A DNA stretch of 50,875 bases from Flavobacteriales bacterium (GTDB lineage Bacteria; Bacteroidota; Bacteroidia; Flavobacteriales_D; Parvicellaceae). Below are positions 35,393-44,090 of this stretch, piece after piece (positions within the stretch are counted from its first letter, which is position 1; every line of letters begins with the position of its first letter). The position numbers were made by a program, and so were the translations under genes. The notes under the pieces are model-generated. The model did no database searches. It was not told the origin of the DNA and saw only the letters and a list, made by a program, of their open reading frames with translations. The stretch spans positions 1 to 50,875 of the forward strand of contig JAGYKU010000015.1 of the NCBI GenBank assembly GCA_018401455.1, given 5' to 3'.

Positions 35393-36345
35393 TAGACAAT
35401 CAATTTTTGTATAGATTCATTGCATTTCACCCAATAAATTCCACTATCCAAAAAAGATATATTGAGCGTAACAAAATTCTCAAATTCATCATGCAACAGT
35501 AATTTTCCAGATACATCTAATATTTCCAAAAAGTGTTTGCCTTGTATTTTTATATTCAAATCACTTTTTGTAGGATTGGGAAACATCTGAAACGCAAAAT
35601 CATTTTCCTCAATGGACAATGGCTGTTCGTGAATCACACCCACAGCATCTAAATCAAAACCTCCTTGCGGAAAATCTGTAGGATAAGGATCATTAACTAT
35701 ATTTCCTTGTGCATCATAAGTAGCAAAATTGGGATCTATGCTTCCCACCACATCAATGATTTTGACATGTGTAATATTGTTGATATCCAAACCTGCAATA
35801 TTATCTAGTTCCTCCAAATCAAATGGAGTTCCGTATTGTGCTCTATATTTTCCAGCAAAGTTGTTGATTTCAGTTGCATTCGTTAAACCAAATCCACCAA
35901 CTTGAGTATTTGTTTGTATTTCACTTGTGGATTCTAAACGAAAAAAGTTGATTCCATCAGAACTCACTTCTACAAAAGCTAATTCAAGGTATTCATTAGA
36001 AAATCCATTTTCAAACACTGCAAAATCCCAACCGCTCCCATTAATAATTGGTCTTTCAAAAGTTAAGACAGCACTTCCTCCATCACCCAAACTCACAACG
36101 CCATTTGCACCACTCATTCCTATTGCAAAATGAGGTTCTCCTACTGATACCAAAGGAGAGCCATCGACAGCAATATCCTGAGGACCTCTCGATACTTCAC
36201 AACCTGTAGCCCAATTCACAAAAACACTACTATCTTTGTGAATAGCAGTAGTTCCTGGAGTATCTGCATTAGGTGAGAAAGAACCTTGAGCAAAAGTATG
36301 CGCCATAGAAATGACGCACACTAATAAAAAACAAAACACTTTCAT
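35389..36345 (-). CDS. T9SS-sorted surface protein of the cobalamin operon
   Basis: 318 residues. The signal peptide (to about residue 19, HTFAQ) is followed by a ~215-residue beta-rich domain with GEPHFAIGMSGANGVVSLGDGGSAVLTFERP, WDFAVFENGF, AFVEVSSDG and GFDLDAVGVI, a family of surface proteins found in Bacteroidota cobalamin loci. The last ~75 residues are a type A T9SS sorting domain (FQMFPNPTKSDLNIK, LDVSGKLL, final KLIVY). It is probably exported across the outer membrane and held at the surface, where it may capture cobalamin for the receptor. It lies 2 bp after the DUF4465 gene. Confidence 0.85.
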   Translation of the reverse strand: MKVFCFLLVCVISMAHTFAQGSFSPNADTPGTTAIHKDSSVFVNWATGCEVSRGPQDIAVDGSPLVSVGEPHFAIGMSGANGVVSLGDGGSAVLTFERPIINGSGWDFAVFENGFSNEYLELAFVEVSSDGINFFRLESTSEIQTNTQVGGFGLTNATEINNFAGKYRAQYGTPFDLEELDNIAGLDINNITHVKIIDVVGSIDPNFATYDAQGNIVNDPYPTDFPQGGFDLDAVGVIHEQPLSIEENDFAFQMFPNPTKSDLNIKIQGKHFLEILDVSGKLLLHDEFENFVTLNISFLDSGIYWVKCNESIQKLIVY

Positions 36346-36347
36346 AA

Positions 36348-37355
36348 TTACTTTTTGATGAATTTTTGAGTAATAGAGTTTCTTTCGTTAGCCAATTGAA
36401 TAGTGTAATATCCAGAAGACAAATCAGAAACATCTATATTTTTAATTTGATTTCCTTGTCCAATTATATCAGTCATTATCTTTTGACCTTGTAAATTGTA
36501 GATGTTAAGAATAGTTTCATTTTCAAAATCACCTTGAATATTTAATTGATTAACAGCAGGATTTGGAAATACATTTACACTAAAGTTTTCGTTTTCTGAA
36601 ACAGATGCAAAAAGTTCGTCACTTATCACTTGGTCCAGACTAAAAAAAGCTGGCGTATTCATTCCCCACTGACCAACATCTGAAGAAGTTAGTACAAATT
36701 CCAAACTAACAACTTCACCAAAAGAAGTCAAATCTACCTCTAACCAATCGTCCAAAATATAATCTAAACTATTGTCTGTAAATCTATAATCAGCCAAATA
36801 AACTTCGATTGTATCGAATGCTTCTAAAGTATTGTGCGCAACTATAGAAAGCAAAAACCAATCTGGATCGTCTCCTGTGGCTCCACCAAATTGCTTAGCG
36901 AAAGCATCTCCGTTTTGCATTGAGTTTGCAGCATAATTATTGTTCGAAACTCTAATACTTCTGAATGTTGTCGGATTGTTGGTGAATATTTTACTTCCAT
37001 TTTGACCGACTAAATAATTTCCTGAACCTCCAAATCCACTTCCAGCGTTTGCTGCGTGTATTTCTCCATTAGAAGCAGATATTGTAATTTCACTACTCAC
37101 AAGCCAACCGTCAGACCAAAAACCATAGACAGCGCCAAAGGTGGTGTCGTAATAGTTTTCAAAAATTAAATTTTGATTGTCGATTTCGGTAACAAATACA
37201 CCCGATTGTATTTCACTACCACTCATATCTGAGCCATCCCAAAATGAATTTCCGCTCAATAAATTGTCAAACTCCACTTCGTCAAAAGTAGTTGTTTGTT
37301 GTGCTGTAGCAACTGAACTCAGTCCTACTGCAAGAAAAGTTAAAATTTTCTTCAT
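36348..37355 (-). CDS. DUF4465 surface protein with T9SS sorting domain, cobalamin operon
   Basis: 335 residues. A signal peptide (MKKILTFLAVGLSSVATAQQ) precedes a DUF4465 domain (~20-240) with TTFDEVEFDN, FWDGSDMSGSEIQSGVFVTE, the FENYYDTTFGAVYGFWSDGW region and VEVYLADYRF-like strands. The C-terminal ~75 residues are a type A T9SS sorting domain (VNVFPNPAVNQLNI, IYNLQGQKI, final KFIKK). From memory, DUF4465-type surface proteins (BtuH) of gut Bacteroides bind vitamin B12, so this is the likely cobalamin-binding component. It is the first gene after the cobalamin riboswitch. Confidence 0.88.
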   Translation of the reverse strand: MKKILTFLAVGLSSVATAQQTTTFDEVEFDNLLSGNSFWDGSDMSGSEIQSGVFVTEIDNQNLIFENYYDTTFGAVYGFWSDGWLVSSEITISASNGEIHAANAGSGFGGSGNYLVGQNGSKIFTNNPTTFRSIRVSNNNYAANSMQNGDAFAKQFGGATGDDPDWFLLSIVAHNTLEAFDTIEVYLADYRFTDNSLDYILDDWLEVDLTSFGEVVSLEFVLTSSDVGQWGMNTPAFFSLDQVISDELFASVSENENFSVNVFPNPAVNQLNIQGDFENETILNIYNLQGQKIMTDIIGQGNQIKNIDVSDLSSGYYTIQLANERNSITQKFIKK

Positions 37356-37518
37356 CCTTTTTAATTTTTAATTTGAAGCATATTATTCTGTTTTTTGATG
37401 CCTCAAAAAGTTAATAAAAAGAATAAAATCAATGAGAAATTTGAGGTACTTACCCAGCACCTTAAAAAATCACCACTGCTTTTATCCCGAAAGCTGGTTT
37501 ACAAAGATTCAAGACCAG

Positions 37519-37557
37519 AAGACAAAAGACCGTAAGACAATTAAGTCTTTTAGTCTT
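37519..37557 (-). other. hairpin between cobalamin riboswitch and first gene
   Basis: The sequence aagacaaaagac (37519-37530) pairs with gtcttttagtctt (37545-37557), with one bulge. It lies between the aptamer and the DUF4465 start, where an expression platform would be. No T-run follows closely, so a classical terminator is doubtful. It may instead be the simple AGTCTTTT micro-repeat common in these genomes. Confidence 0.35.
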
Positions 37558-37588
37558 GTTTCTTTTAGTCTTTCATCTAAATTACAAC

Positions 37589-37739
37589 GAGGCAGGTCTT
37601 CTGACTTACTTTGTACGATTTGCGCCTTCCCATTCTTTTGATAGATTCAAGAAAAGTGGCATCTTGCAAATCGCTATAAAAGCTTACAGCTACGGGTATA
37701 GTCCTTGAATTTCACAAGGTTCCCTTTTAACTCCGAAAT
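37589..37739 (-). promoter_or_regulatory. cobalamin riboswitch
   Basis: Read on the minus strand, the aptamer runs from a GGAACC-type 5' segment through the B12-box-like CCCGTAGCTGTAAG (about 37698-37683), the conserved GCCACTT (about 37660-37653) and GGGAAGGCGC to the 3' signature AAGTCAGAAGACCTGCCTC (37607-37589). All main conserved blocks are in order and spacing. It precedes the DUF4465, surface-protein and BtuB-like operon and is expected to repress it when cobalamin is bound. Confidence 0.93.
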
Positions 37740-37762
37740 GAATCGGAGACCAAATTGCGTTG

Positions 37763-37770
37763 CAAAGGTA
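37763..37770 (-). promoter_or_regulatory. -7 promoter box of the cobalamin operon
   Basis: The minus strand reads TACCTTTG, matching TAnnTTTG, about 24-30 bp upstream of the start of the riboswitch aptamer, so transcription should begin just before it. No -33 TTTG. Confidence 0.6.
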
Positions 37771-37840
37771 ACTAAATTTGTGTTTTCCCCTCTAAAATTT
37801 TTATTTTATAAAGGGTTCGACTCCTTTTAGTTTAAAATAT

Positions 37841-37865
37841 GTCATTTTTTCAATTAAAAAATGAC
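37841..37865. promoter_or_regulatory. perfect inverted repeat upstream of grpE
   Basis: gtcatttttt, a loop of 5 nt (caatt), then aaaaaatgac: a 10-bp perfect dyad ending 17 nt upstream of the grpE -7 box, so it covers the -33 region. It could be an operator for a heat-shock regulator, or a terminator for unseen antisense transcription. It has no CIRCE sequence. Confidence 0.45.
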
Positions 37866-37882
37866 AATTTCTAATAAATAAA

Positions 37883-37890
37883 TACTTTTG
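37883..37890 (+). promoter_or_regulatory. -7 promoter box of grpE-dnaJ
   Basis: TACTTTTG followed by C matches TAnnTTTG. It lies 53 nt upstream of the first ATG of grpE. Confidence 0.55.
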
Positions 37891-37943
37891 CTGACATATT
37901 GACTATAAATAGTGTTTGGCAATGATTTTGACTATCAACCAAA

Positions 37944-38564
37944 ATGTTTAAAAAGAAGAGAAAAATGAACAACGAAGACATCAAAGACGAAGAGGTTTTG
38001 AAAAATGAAAATGCTGAAAACCAAGATCAAGAAACGGTAGAGCAAACTACGTCTGAAAATGAAAATAATGAAAGTGATATTGAAAATGAGACTACAAATT
38101 CGGATAGCGAACTTTCGGAATTAGAAAAGAAAGAGTTGGAATACAAAGAATTACATGATAAATACATAAGGTTGTTTAGTGAATTTGACAATTTCAGAAA
38201 GCGTACAGCTAAAGAAAAATTAGAATTGACAATGTCTGCGGGAAGCGATATTATTAAACAAATTTTACCCATTTTGGATGATTTCGAAAGAGCCATCGCC
38301 AACAATGAAAAATCGGAAGATATGAATGTTGTGAAAGAAGGATTTACGCTTATTCATAGTAAAATTAAAAACACACTTACTGCCAAAGGATTGAAAGAGA
38401 TGAATTCTCAAGGAGAAACATTTGATGTAAATATTCACGAAGCATTAACACAAATCCCTGCACCAAGTGAAGATTTGAAAGGAAAGGTAGTAGATGTGAT
38501 TGAGAAAGGGTATTTATTGAATGATAAAGTATTGAGATTTGCAAAAGTGGTTGTAGGTCAATAA
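37944..38564 (+). CDS. grpE: nucleotide exchange factor GrpE
   Basis: 206 residues. GrpE releases ADP from DnaK in the cytoplasm. Residues 1-~65 are very acidic and low in complexity (runs of Glu, Asn and Asp). The coiled-coil dimer region follows (~65-120), with the family motif YIRLFSEFDNFRKRTAKEK. The C-terminal beta domain (~140-206) has GLKEMNSQGETFDVNIHEAL and a final DKVLRFAKVVV. The start could also be the ATG at 37965, since the extra seven residues (MFKKKRK) are basic and not needed. It is 12 bp upstream of dnaJ; dnaK is not in the window. Confidence 0.95.
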   Translation: MFKKKRKMNNEDIKDEEVLKNENAENQDQETVEQTTSENENNESDIENETTNSDSELSELEKKELEYKELHDKYIRLFSEFDNFRKRTAKEKLELTMSAGSDIIKQILPILDDFERAIANNEKSEDMNVVKEGFTLIHSKIKNTLTAKGLKEMNSQGETFDVNIHEALTQIPAPSEDLKGKVVDVIEKGYLLNDKVLRFAKVVVGQ

Positions 38565-38576
38565 TAAAAAGAGATT

Positions 38577-39677
38577 ATGAGCAAAAGAGATTATTATGAA
38601 GTGTTGGGAGTGGCGAAAAATGCGTCTGAAAGTGAAATAAAAAAAGCTTACAGAAAATTAGCAATTCAATACCATCCTGATAAAAATCCAGGTGATGCAA
38701 CTGCTGAAGCAAAATTCAAAGAAGCGGCTGAGGCTTATGATGTTTTGGGTGATCCACAAAAGAAATCTCAATACGATCGTTTTGGACATGCTGGAATGGG
38801 CGGACAAGGCTTTGGTGGTGGCGGAATGGATATGGACGACATTTTTTCTCATTTTGGTGACATTTTCGGAGGTGCTTTTGGAGGAAGAGGCAGAAGAGGT
38901 GGTGGCGGTCAAAGACGCAGAAGAGGTTCAGATCTTAGAGTAAAAATAAAACTGACACTAGCCGAAATGGTAAATGGTGTTGAGAAAAAAATAAAAGTAA
39001 ACAAATCTGTTGCTGCTGCAGGAGTTGATTTCAAAACTTGTAGCACTTGTGGAGGAACAGGGCAAACTGTAAGAGTTACGAATACTGTTCTAGGACAAAT
39101 GCAAATGGCGAGTACTTGTCAAACTTGTGGTGGTTCAGGTCAAATAATCGGAAACAGACCTCCTGGTGTGGATGCCAATGGTTTGGAGAAAAAAGAAACT
39201 GTGATTACTTTGAATATTCCTGCTGGAGTTGAAGAAGGAATGCAATTGAACATGCAAGGAAATGGAAATGAAATTCCAGGAGGAATTCCAGGAGATTTGT
39301 TGATTCAAATTGAAGGTATTGAACATGAACAATTAGAACGTCATGGTTTGGATATTCACTATGACTTGCACATTAGTTTCTTGGACGCTGTGCTGGGGAC
39401 AAACATCGAAGTTCCACTTGTAGAAGGAAAGGCAAGAATTAAAATAGAACCAGGTACTCAAAGTGGAAAAACGTTGAGACTGAAAGGTAAAGGTGTTCCA
39501 GACATCAACGGATATGGTAGAGGAGATCAATTGGTAAACATCCAAGTTTGGACTCCACAAAAATTGAGTAAAGAAGAACGTAGTATTCTTGAAGGTTTGC
39601 AATCAAGTGAAAATTTCAAGCCTAATGCAAAAGAAGCAAAAGGTTTTTTCCAAAGAATGAAAGATCACTTTAATTAA
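38577..39677 (+). CDS. dnaJ: chaperone DnaJ with two-motif zinc finger
   Basis: 366 residues. The J domain (1-~70) has the HPD motif in [10 protein letters not shown], followed by a Gly/Phe-rich region ([16 protein letters not shown]). The zinc-finger region has only two CxxCxGxG motifs (CSTCGGTG and CQTCGGSG) instead of the four of E. coli DnaJ, so one zinc centre at most can form. The C-terminal substrate domains follow ([46 protein letters not shown]). It stimulates the ATPase of DnaK. The reduced finger also occurs in other flavobacterial DnaJ proteins, as I recall. Operon with grpE. Confidence 0.95.
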   Translation: MSKRDYYEVLGVAKNASESEIKKAYRKLAIQYHPDKNPGDATAEAKFKEAAEAYDVLGDPQKKSQYDRFGHAGMGGQGFGGGGMDMDDIFSHFGDIFGGAFGGRGRRGGGGQRRRRGSDLRVKIKLTLAEMVNGVEKKIKVNKSVAAAGVDFKTCSTCGGTGQTVRVTNTVLGQMQMASTCQTCGGSGQIIGNRPPGVDANGLEKKETVITLNIPAGVEEGMQLNMQGNGNEIPGGIPGDLLIQIEGIEHEQLERHGLDIHYDLHISFLDAVLGTNIEVPLVEGKARIKIEPGTQSGKTLRLKGKGVPDINGYGRGDQLVNIQVWTPQKLSKEERSILEGLQSSENFKPNAKEAKGFFQRMKDHFN

Positions 39678-40851
39678 TCGATTGTTTCAAGTCGTTGATT
39701 AATAATTGTAATTTTTCTATAGTTACGTGATCCATTACAACTATTTTAAACCATTGAGCATTTTTGTGATTGTCTGGAACTAGACCATACTTTTTTGCTA
39801 AGATTTGTGGGACATATTCTGATTTTATTGTAACAATATTGGAGAATTCATTTCTAAAATATTTTATATTTAACAAATCCAGTTGCTCGCACAACCAAAG
39901 GCATCTTTGTTGAAGAATAAATACCTTTTCTTGCCAGCCATAAGGTCCATTTTTCATCAGAATCATCCAAACAGCAACTGCATTGGCTCCGGATCTACTT
40001 CCTATCAAAGTAAAATCTTCGCCTTTACATAACTCGCTTCCTTAGTTGGCAAAATGAATTAAGTTTTTCTGATTAAGAAGATACCTGTACCATAAGGCGT
40101 TGCGCCATTTTGTGTGCATCCAGAGGAAAGAAGAAATGTGTTCATTTTCAAAAGTAAGTTTTGAGTTTTTGTTCGAAAAAGGATAATAAAACCACCATAA
40201 ACATCTACATGAAGTTTGAAATGAGTATTTGATTCTATAAAAGCCTCTGTGTAATTTGTAATATCATCTACAGAACCATACATGGTTGTCATCATATTAG
40301 AAATGACAATAAAGTATTTTTGTTGTTTGATTTGCTTTGAAATCGTTTCTAAACCTTAGATTTTAGTACTTCTCTGTGTCGAAAGTGACTTCAACTTGCA
40401 ATCATTGAGAGTAAATGCTTTATCCATAGAATAATGGTATCTTCACTACACAAAATTGTAATTTCTTCCAACTTGCATTAAAAATTCTGCATAAAATAAT
40501 TTTGATAAATCCATATCGTTGAATATTGGCTTCTGTTCCAGAGGCATATATCCATCGTATTTTCGCTTCCATTTTAAGATATCTTCTGCGCATATCGCTA
40601 AAACTTCGCTCTATGTTTTGAGTTCCAGAAAAAAGATCTGATTTCCCTTGAGTATGACAACCAATATTATTGGGGTTTGCACCAATGCACATAAAAGGAG
40701 CATTCTTGAGAAATGTTTCATCTTGTGAAAAACATTGCTATCCAAATGAGATGCGAATTTAATGTTTTCATCAATATAATTGATGTTTTCTGCAAGGCTT
40801 CAAAAACCTTTTGTTTTAATCTCTTCAGGATTTCTTGTGCCAAATTTTCAT
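39670..40851 (-). pseudogene. histidine-decarboxylase-like PLP enzyme, multiply frameshifted
   Basis: Pieces in different frames follow one another in the order of a PLP-dependent decarboxylase. These are EIKTKVFEALQK and NYIDENIKFASHLDSNVF near the start, GANPNNIGCHTQGKSDLF and YASGTEANIQ, then MMTTMYGSVDDITNYTEA, FKLHVDVYGG, PYGTGIFLIRK and GSRSGANAVAVWMILMKNGPYGWQEKVFILQ with a normal C-terminus. The Schiff-base segment LDAHKMAQ exists only in another frame than its flanks. At least five shifts or stops are needed, so the gene is dead. The span (~394 codons) is near full length, so decay is by small lesions. It ends convergently with dnaJ, the last codons overlapping. Confidence 0.88.
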
Positions 40852-41241
40852 CTTTGATTATAATTTGAGCACAAAATTACAGACTATATTTTAAAATGAC
40901 AAAGGAAAGAATGCATAAGCAAATTTGCTTATTATAAAAATCCATTTTTAATATGACCAAAATTGAATTAAATTAATTAAAAAATTTAATCTAAAAATAC
41001 ACAAACAAAAAAAACTTTCTATTTTATTGTTATCTTTTGCTTTATCAAAACCTTCAGAAATAATGCTTGTGATGAGAGGACAAAAGAGCAGAATGGAAAA
41101 TCAATGGCTGCTATTCAAAAAACAAAAGGTGCTAAAGAAAATTTAACTACTTAAAGATCTTAAAAACAATATGAATTTCCACAAAAAAAATCCCAACATT
41201 GAAATAGAGGACATTTTTTTAATGCGTTAAAAAAAAGAAAA
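40852..41241. other. intergenic region, no intact gene
   Basis: AT-rich DNA between the dead decarboxylase and accD. One open stretch on the plus strand (about 41009-41154) encodes a hydrophobic start-like segment followed by NNACDERTKEQNGKS and KGAKENLTT. It has no start codon or neighbouring support and may be the remnant of a small secreted protein. Nothing else stands out. Confidence 0.3.
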
Positions 41242-42084
41242 CTAATTGGCAAACAATCTCATTACTTGCTCTAATTTTTCTTTTAAATTTCTTCTATCGA
41301 CAATGAAATCCAAGAATCCGTGTTCCAATAAAAACTCACTGGTTTGAAATCCTTCTGGCAAATCTTTTCCTACCGTATCTCTTACCACTCTTGGTCCAGC
41401 AAAAGCTATTAATGCTCCTGGTTCAGCGATATTAATGTCCCCCAACATGGCAAATGAAGCAGTAATACCTCCAGTAGTTGGATCAGTAACATAAGAAATA
41501 TAAGGAAGTTTAGCATCAGCTAATTGTGTTAGCCTAGCAGAAGTTTTGGCCATTTGCATCAACGAAAAACCTGCCTCCATCATTCTTGCACCACCAGATT
41601 TTGAAATCATCATAAATGGACATTTCTTTTGTATTGCATATTGAATGGCTCTCGAAATTTTTTCTCCAACTACAGAACCCATCGAACCTCCAATAAATGC
41701 AAAATCCATACATGCAACCACTACAGGTTGTCCAGAAGATTTTCCATAAGCACATGCAACAGCATCATTCAATCCTGTTTTTTTAACAGTAGATTCTATT
41801 CTTTCTGTGTACTTTTTGGTATCTTCAAATTCTAAAGGATCGGCAGATTTTAAATCTTTGTCCAATTCTTTATATTTGTTTTCATCAAAAATGATTTCAA
41901 AATATTCTGCAGAACCGATTCTTTCGTGATAACCTTCTTCAGGTGTCACATAATTATTAGCTTCTAGAACTTTTACATCGATAATATCTCCACTTGGTGT
42001 TTTATACCATAGTCCATCAGGAGTTTCTTTTTTTTCTTTGGTAGGGGTTACAATCCCTTTCATTTTTCTTGTAAACCAACTCAT
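41242..42084 (-). CDS. accD: acetyl-CoA carboxylase carboxyltransferase subunit beta
   Basis: 280 residues. AccD with AccA transfers carboxyl from biotin to acetyl-CoA to make malonyl-CoA for fatty acid synthesis, in the cytoplasm. The crotonase-like core is intact, with [51 protein letters not shown] and [15 protein letters not shown]. The N-terminal zinc ribbon lacks all four cysteines: where E. coli has two CxxC pairs this protein reads YKTPSGDII and YVTPEEGYH, so no zinc site can form. As I recall this is shared by other flavobacterial AccD proteins. It is 42 bp from the aldolase gene upstream. Confidence 0.95.
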   Translation of the reverse strand: MSWFTRKMKGIVTPTKEKKETPDGLWYKTPSGDIIDVKVLEANNYVTPEEGYHERIGSAEYFEIIFDENKYKELDKDLKSADPLEFEDTKKYTERIESTVKKTGLNDAVACAYGKSSGQPVVVACMDFAFIGGSMGSVVGEKISRAIQYAIQKKCPFMMISKSGGARMMEAGFSLMQMAKTSARLTQLADAKLPYISYVTDPTTGGITASFAMLGDINIAEPGALIAFAGPRVVRDTVGKDLPEGFQTSEFLLEHGFLDFIVDRRNLKEKLEQVMRLFAN

Positions 42085-42126
42085 ATTTCTAGAAATTTCT
42101 TGGTTAATAATTTTTGTATTTTGAAA

Positions 42127-43185
42127 TTAAGCAATCGTAATCGCTTCATCCAAATATACATCTTGAATTGCGTTTAATAAAGCAACACCCTCTTTCATGT
42201 CTTTTTGGAAAGCTTTTCTTCCAGAAATCAATCCGTGACCACCTGCTCTTTTGTTGATGACAGCAGTAGCAACTGCTTGTTGCAAATCAGATTGCCCATC
42301 ACCAGTAGAAGCGCCACCAGAATTGATTAAACCGTTTCTACCCATATAACAATTGGCGACTTGGTATCTTGTCAAATCAATCGGATGATCAGTAGTTAAT
42401 TCTGAATATACTTTCTTATGTGTTTTACCAAAATTTACTGCGTTATATCCGCCATTGTTTTCAGGTAATTTTTGTTTGATAATATCCGCTTGAATGGTCA
42501 CTCCTAAATGATTCGCTTGACCAGTTAAATCGGCAGAAACATGGTAATCTACTCCATCTTTTTTGAAAGCACTGTTTCTAGTATAACACCATAAAATAGT
42601 TGCCATTCCCAATTCATGAGCTCTTTCAAAAGCAGCAGCAACTTCGATAATTTGTCTGTTGCTATCTTCACTTCCAAAATAAATAGTTGCTCCAACAGCG
42701 GCAGCACCCATATTCCAAGCATCTTCCACGCTACCAAACATTATTTGTTGGTAATCTTCAGGATAAGATAAAAATTCGTTGTGATTGATTTTTACAATAA
42801 AAGGAATTTTATGAGCATATTTTCTACTCACTGAAGCCAAAACACCATAAGTAGAAGCCACAGCATTACAACCTCCTTCGATAGCAAGTTTCACAATGTT
42901 TTCTGAATCAAAATATATTGGATTAGGAGCAAATGAAGCACCCGCACTGTGTTCGATACCTTGATCAACTGGCAAAATAGAAACATATCCAGTATTGGCA
43001 AGTCTTCCTGTTCCATATATTGCTTGTAGATTTCTCAAAACTTGAGGGCTTCTATTGGTTAATCCAAAGCATCTATCTACAAAATCTGCCCCTGGTAAAT
43101 GAAGTAAATCTTTGCTTATTGTATTACACTTGTGCGTTAGCAATGATTGCCCATCTGCACCTAAAATATCTGCTGTTTTTGACAT
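42127..43185 (-). CDS. fbaB: class I fructose-bisphosphate aldolase (DhnA/FbaB type)
   Basis: 352 residues from the ATG at 43185 ([13 protein letters not shown]). The longer frame to 43206 adds seven residues and lies close to the promoter. The enzyme cleaves fructose-1,6-bisphosphate through a lysine Schiff base. The family pattern is clear: [97 protein letters not shown] and the phosphate-binding INSGGAS. It acts in glycolysis or gluconeogenesis together with gpmI, although the two are far apart here. Confidence 0.95.
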   Translation of the reverse strand: MSKTADILGADGQSLLTHKCNTISKDLLHLPGADFVDRCFGLTNRSPQVLRNLQAIYGTGRLANTGYVSILPVDQGIEHSAGASFAPNPIYFDSENIVKLAIEGGCNAVASTYGVLASVSRKYAHKIPFIVKINHNEFLSYPEDYQQIMFGSVEDAWNMGAAAVGATIYFGSEDSNRQIIEVAAAFERAHELGMATILWCYTRNSAFKKDGVDYHVSADLTGQANHLGVTIQADIIKQKLPENNGGYNAVNFGKTHKKVYSELTTDHPIDLTRYQVANCYMGRNGLINSGGASTGDGQSDLQQAVATAVINKRAGGHGLISGRKAFQKDMKEGVALLNAIQDVYLDEAITIA

Positions 43186-43216
43186 TAATTCTAATTTTAA
43201 ATTCAAATTTGGACAA

Positions 43217-43224
43217 CAAAATTA
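43217..43224 (-). promoter_or_regulatory. -7 promoter box of the aldolase gene
   Basis: The minus strand reads TAATTTTG, matching TAnnTTTG, 32 nt upstream of the ATG. No clear -33 element. Confidence 0.45.
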
Positions 43225-43384
43225 CATTTTTTTTGTGAGTTGGTTTAATTTTAATTCGTAAAACTTGTTTTTTAATTTTACAATTTACTTCTTAGACATC
43301 TCCATAAGCAAAGACGCTTTAATCTTTATCGATAAGTCGATGTGACAAGTTACTTACCAACTTTCAATTATCATATGTCTTTTA

Positions 43385-43503
43385 ATCTAACGTCTAGTAT
43401 CTAAATCTAGCATCTAAATCTAGCATCTAAAGTCTAGCATCTAGTGTCTAGGGTCTAGCATCTAGCATCTAGAATCTATCGTCTAAAGTCTATTGTCTAA
43501 CAT
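43385..43503. repeat. degenerate CTAG-rich tandem repeat
   Basis: About a dozen imperfect units of roughly 8-11 nt with the core tctagcatcta or tctaaagtcta fill the gap between fbaB and the acetyltransferase gene. The tetramer CTAG occurs nine times in ~120 bp. A similar but different micro-repeat (tcgtatgtcgtttagtcgt) follows to ~43545. The rest of the ~400-bp gap holds the fbaB promoter and a copy of the gtcgatgtgacaag motif near 43338. No coding potential. Confidence 0.7.
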
Positions 43504-43585
43504 CTTCAAATCGTATGTCGTTTAGTCGTAAAATCGTATAATCTTCAATAAAAAATATACTTTTACAGTTTCAAAATACAAAATA

Positions 43586-44074
43586 ATGGAAATTAAAATT
43601 AGACCTGTTGAAAAAAGAGACAATTTAACTCTTTATGAAATGATTAGAAATGTTTTTCAAGAATATAATGCGCCAACTGAAGGGACTGTTTACAGTGACC
43701 CTACAACCAAAAGTCTTTTTGAATTATTTTCATCAAACGCTCCAAAAGCTTTTCTTTGGGTAGCTGAAAAAAATGGAATAGCATTAGGTTGTTGCGGAAT
43801 TTTTCCAACAGAAAATCTACCCAAAGGTTGCACAGAATTGGTGAAGTTTTATCTCGACAAATCTATTAGAGGAATTGGAATTGGGAAAGAATTGATGATG
43901 AAATCCGAACAGTCCGCAAGAGAATTGGGCTATGACTCAATATACATCGAATCTCTTCCGGCATTTAATCAAGCGGTTTCTATATATCAGAAAAATGGAT
44001 ATTCTTTATTAGAAAAACCTTTGGGAAATTCTGGTCATTTTGGTTGTGATATTTGGATGCTTAAAAAATGGTAG
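43586..44074 (+). CDS. GNAT family N-acetyltransferase
   Basis: 162 residues, typical length for a single GNAT domain. The acetyl-CoA-binding motif A is LDKSIRGIGIGKELMMKSEQSAREL (approximately residues 92-116), preceded by the beta-4 strand TELVKFYL and followed by the beta-5 YDSIYIESLPAFNQAVSIYQKNGY. The N-terminus IKIRPVEKRDNLTLYEMI is usual. The substrate cannot be read. It stands alone between the CTAG repeat and the convergent TPR gene, whose stop is 16 bp away. Confidence 0.92.
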   Translation: MEIKIRPVEKRDNLTLYEMIRNVFQEYNAPTEGTVYSDPTTKSLFELFSSNAPKAFLWVAEKNGIALGCCGIFPTENLPKGCTELVKFYLDKSIRGIGIGKELMMKSEQSARELGYDSIYIESLPAFNQAVSIYQKNGYSLLEKPLGNSGHFGCDIWMLKKW

Positions 44075-44090
44075 TGAACGCATTAAAAAA

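Noticed and set aside
37519-37557. Terminator as expression platform of the cobalamin riboswitch
   Set aside because: The stem has a bulge and no T-run follows, so transcription termination is not supported; kept only as a hairpin.
43385-43503. Possible CRISPR array
   Set aside because: The units are 8-11 nt, degenerate and contiguous, without spacers of constant length, and no cas gene is near.
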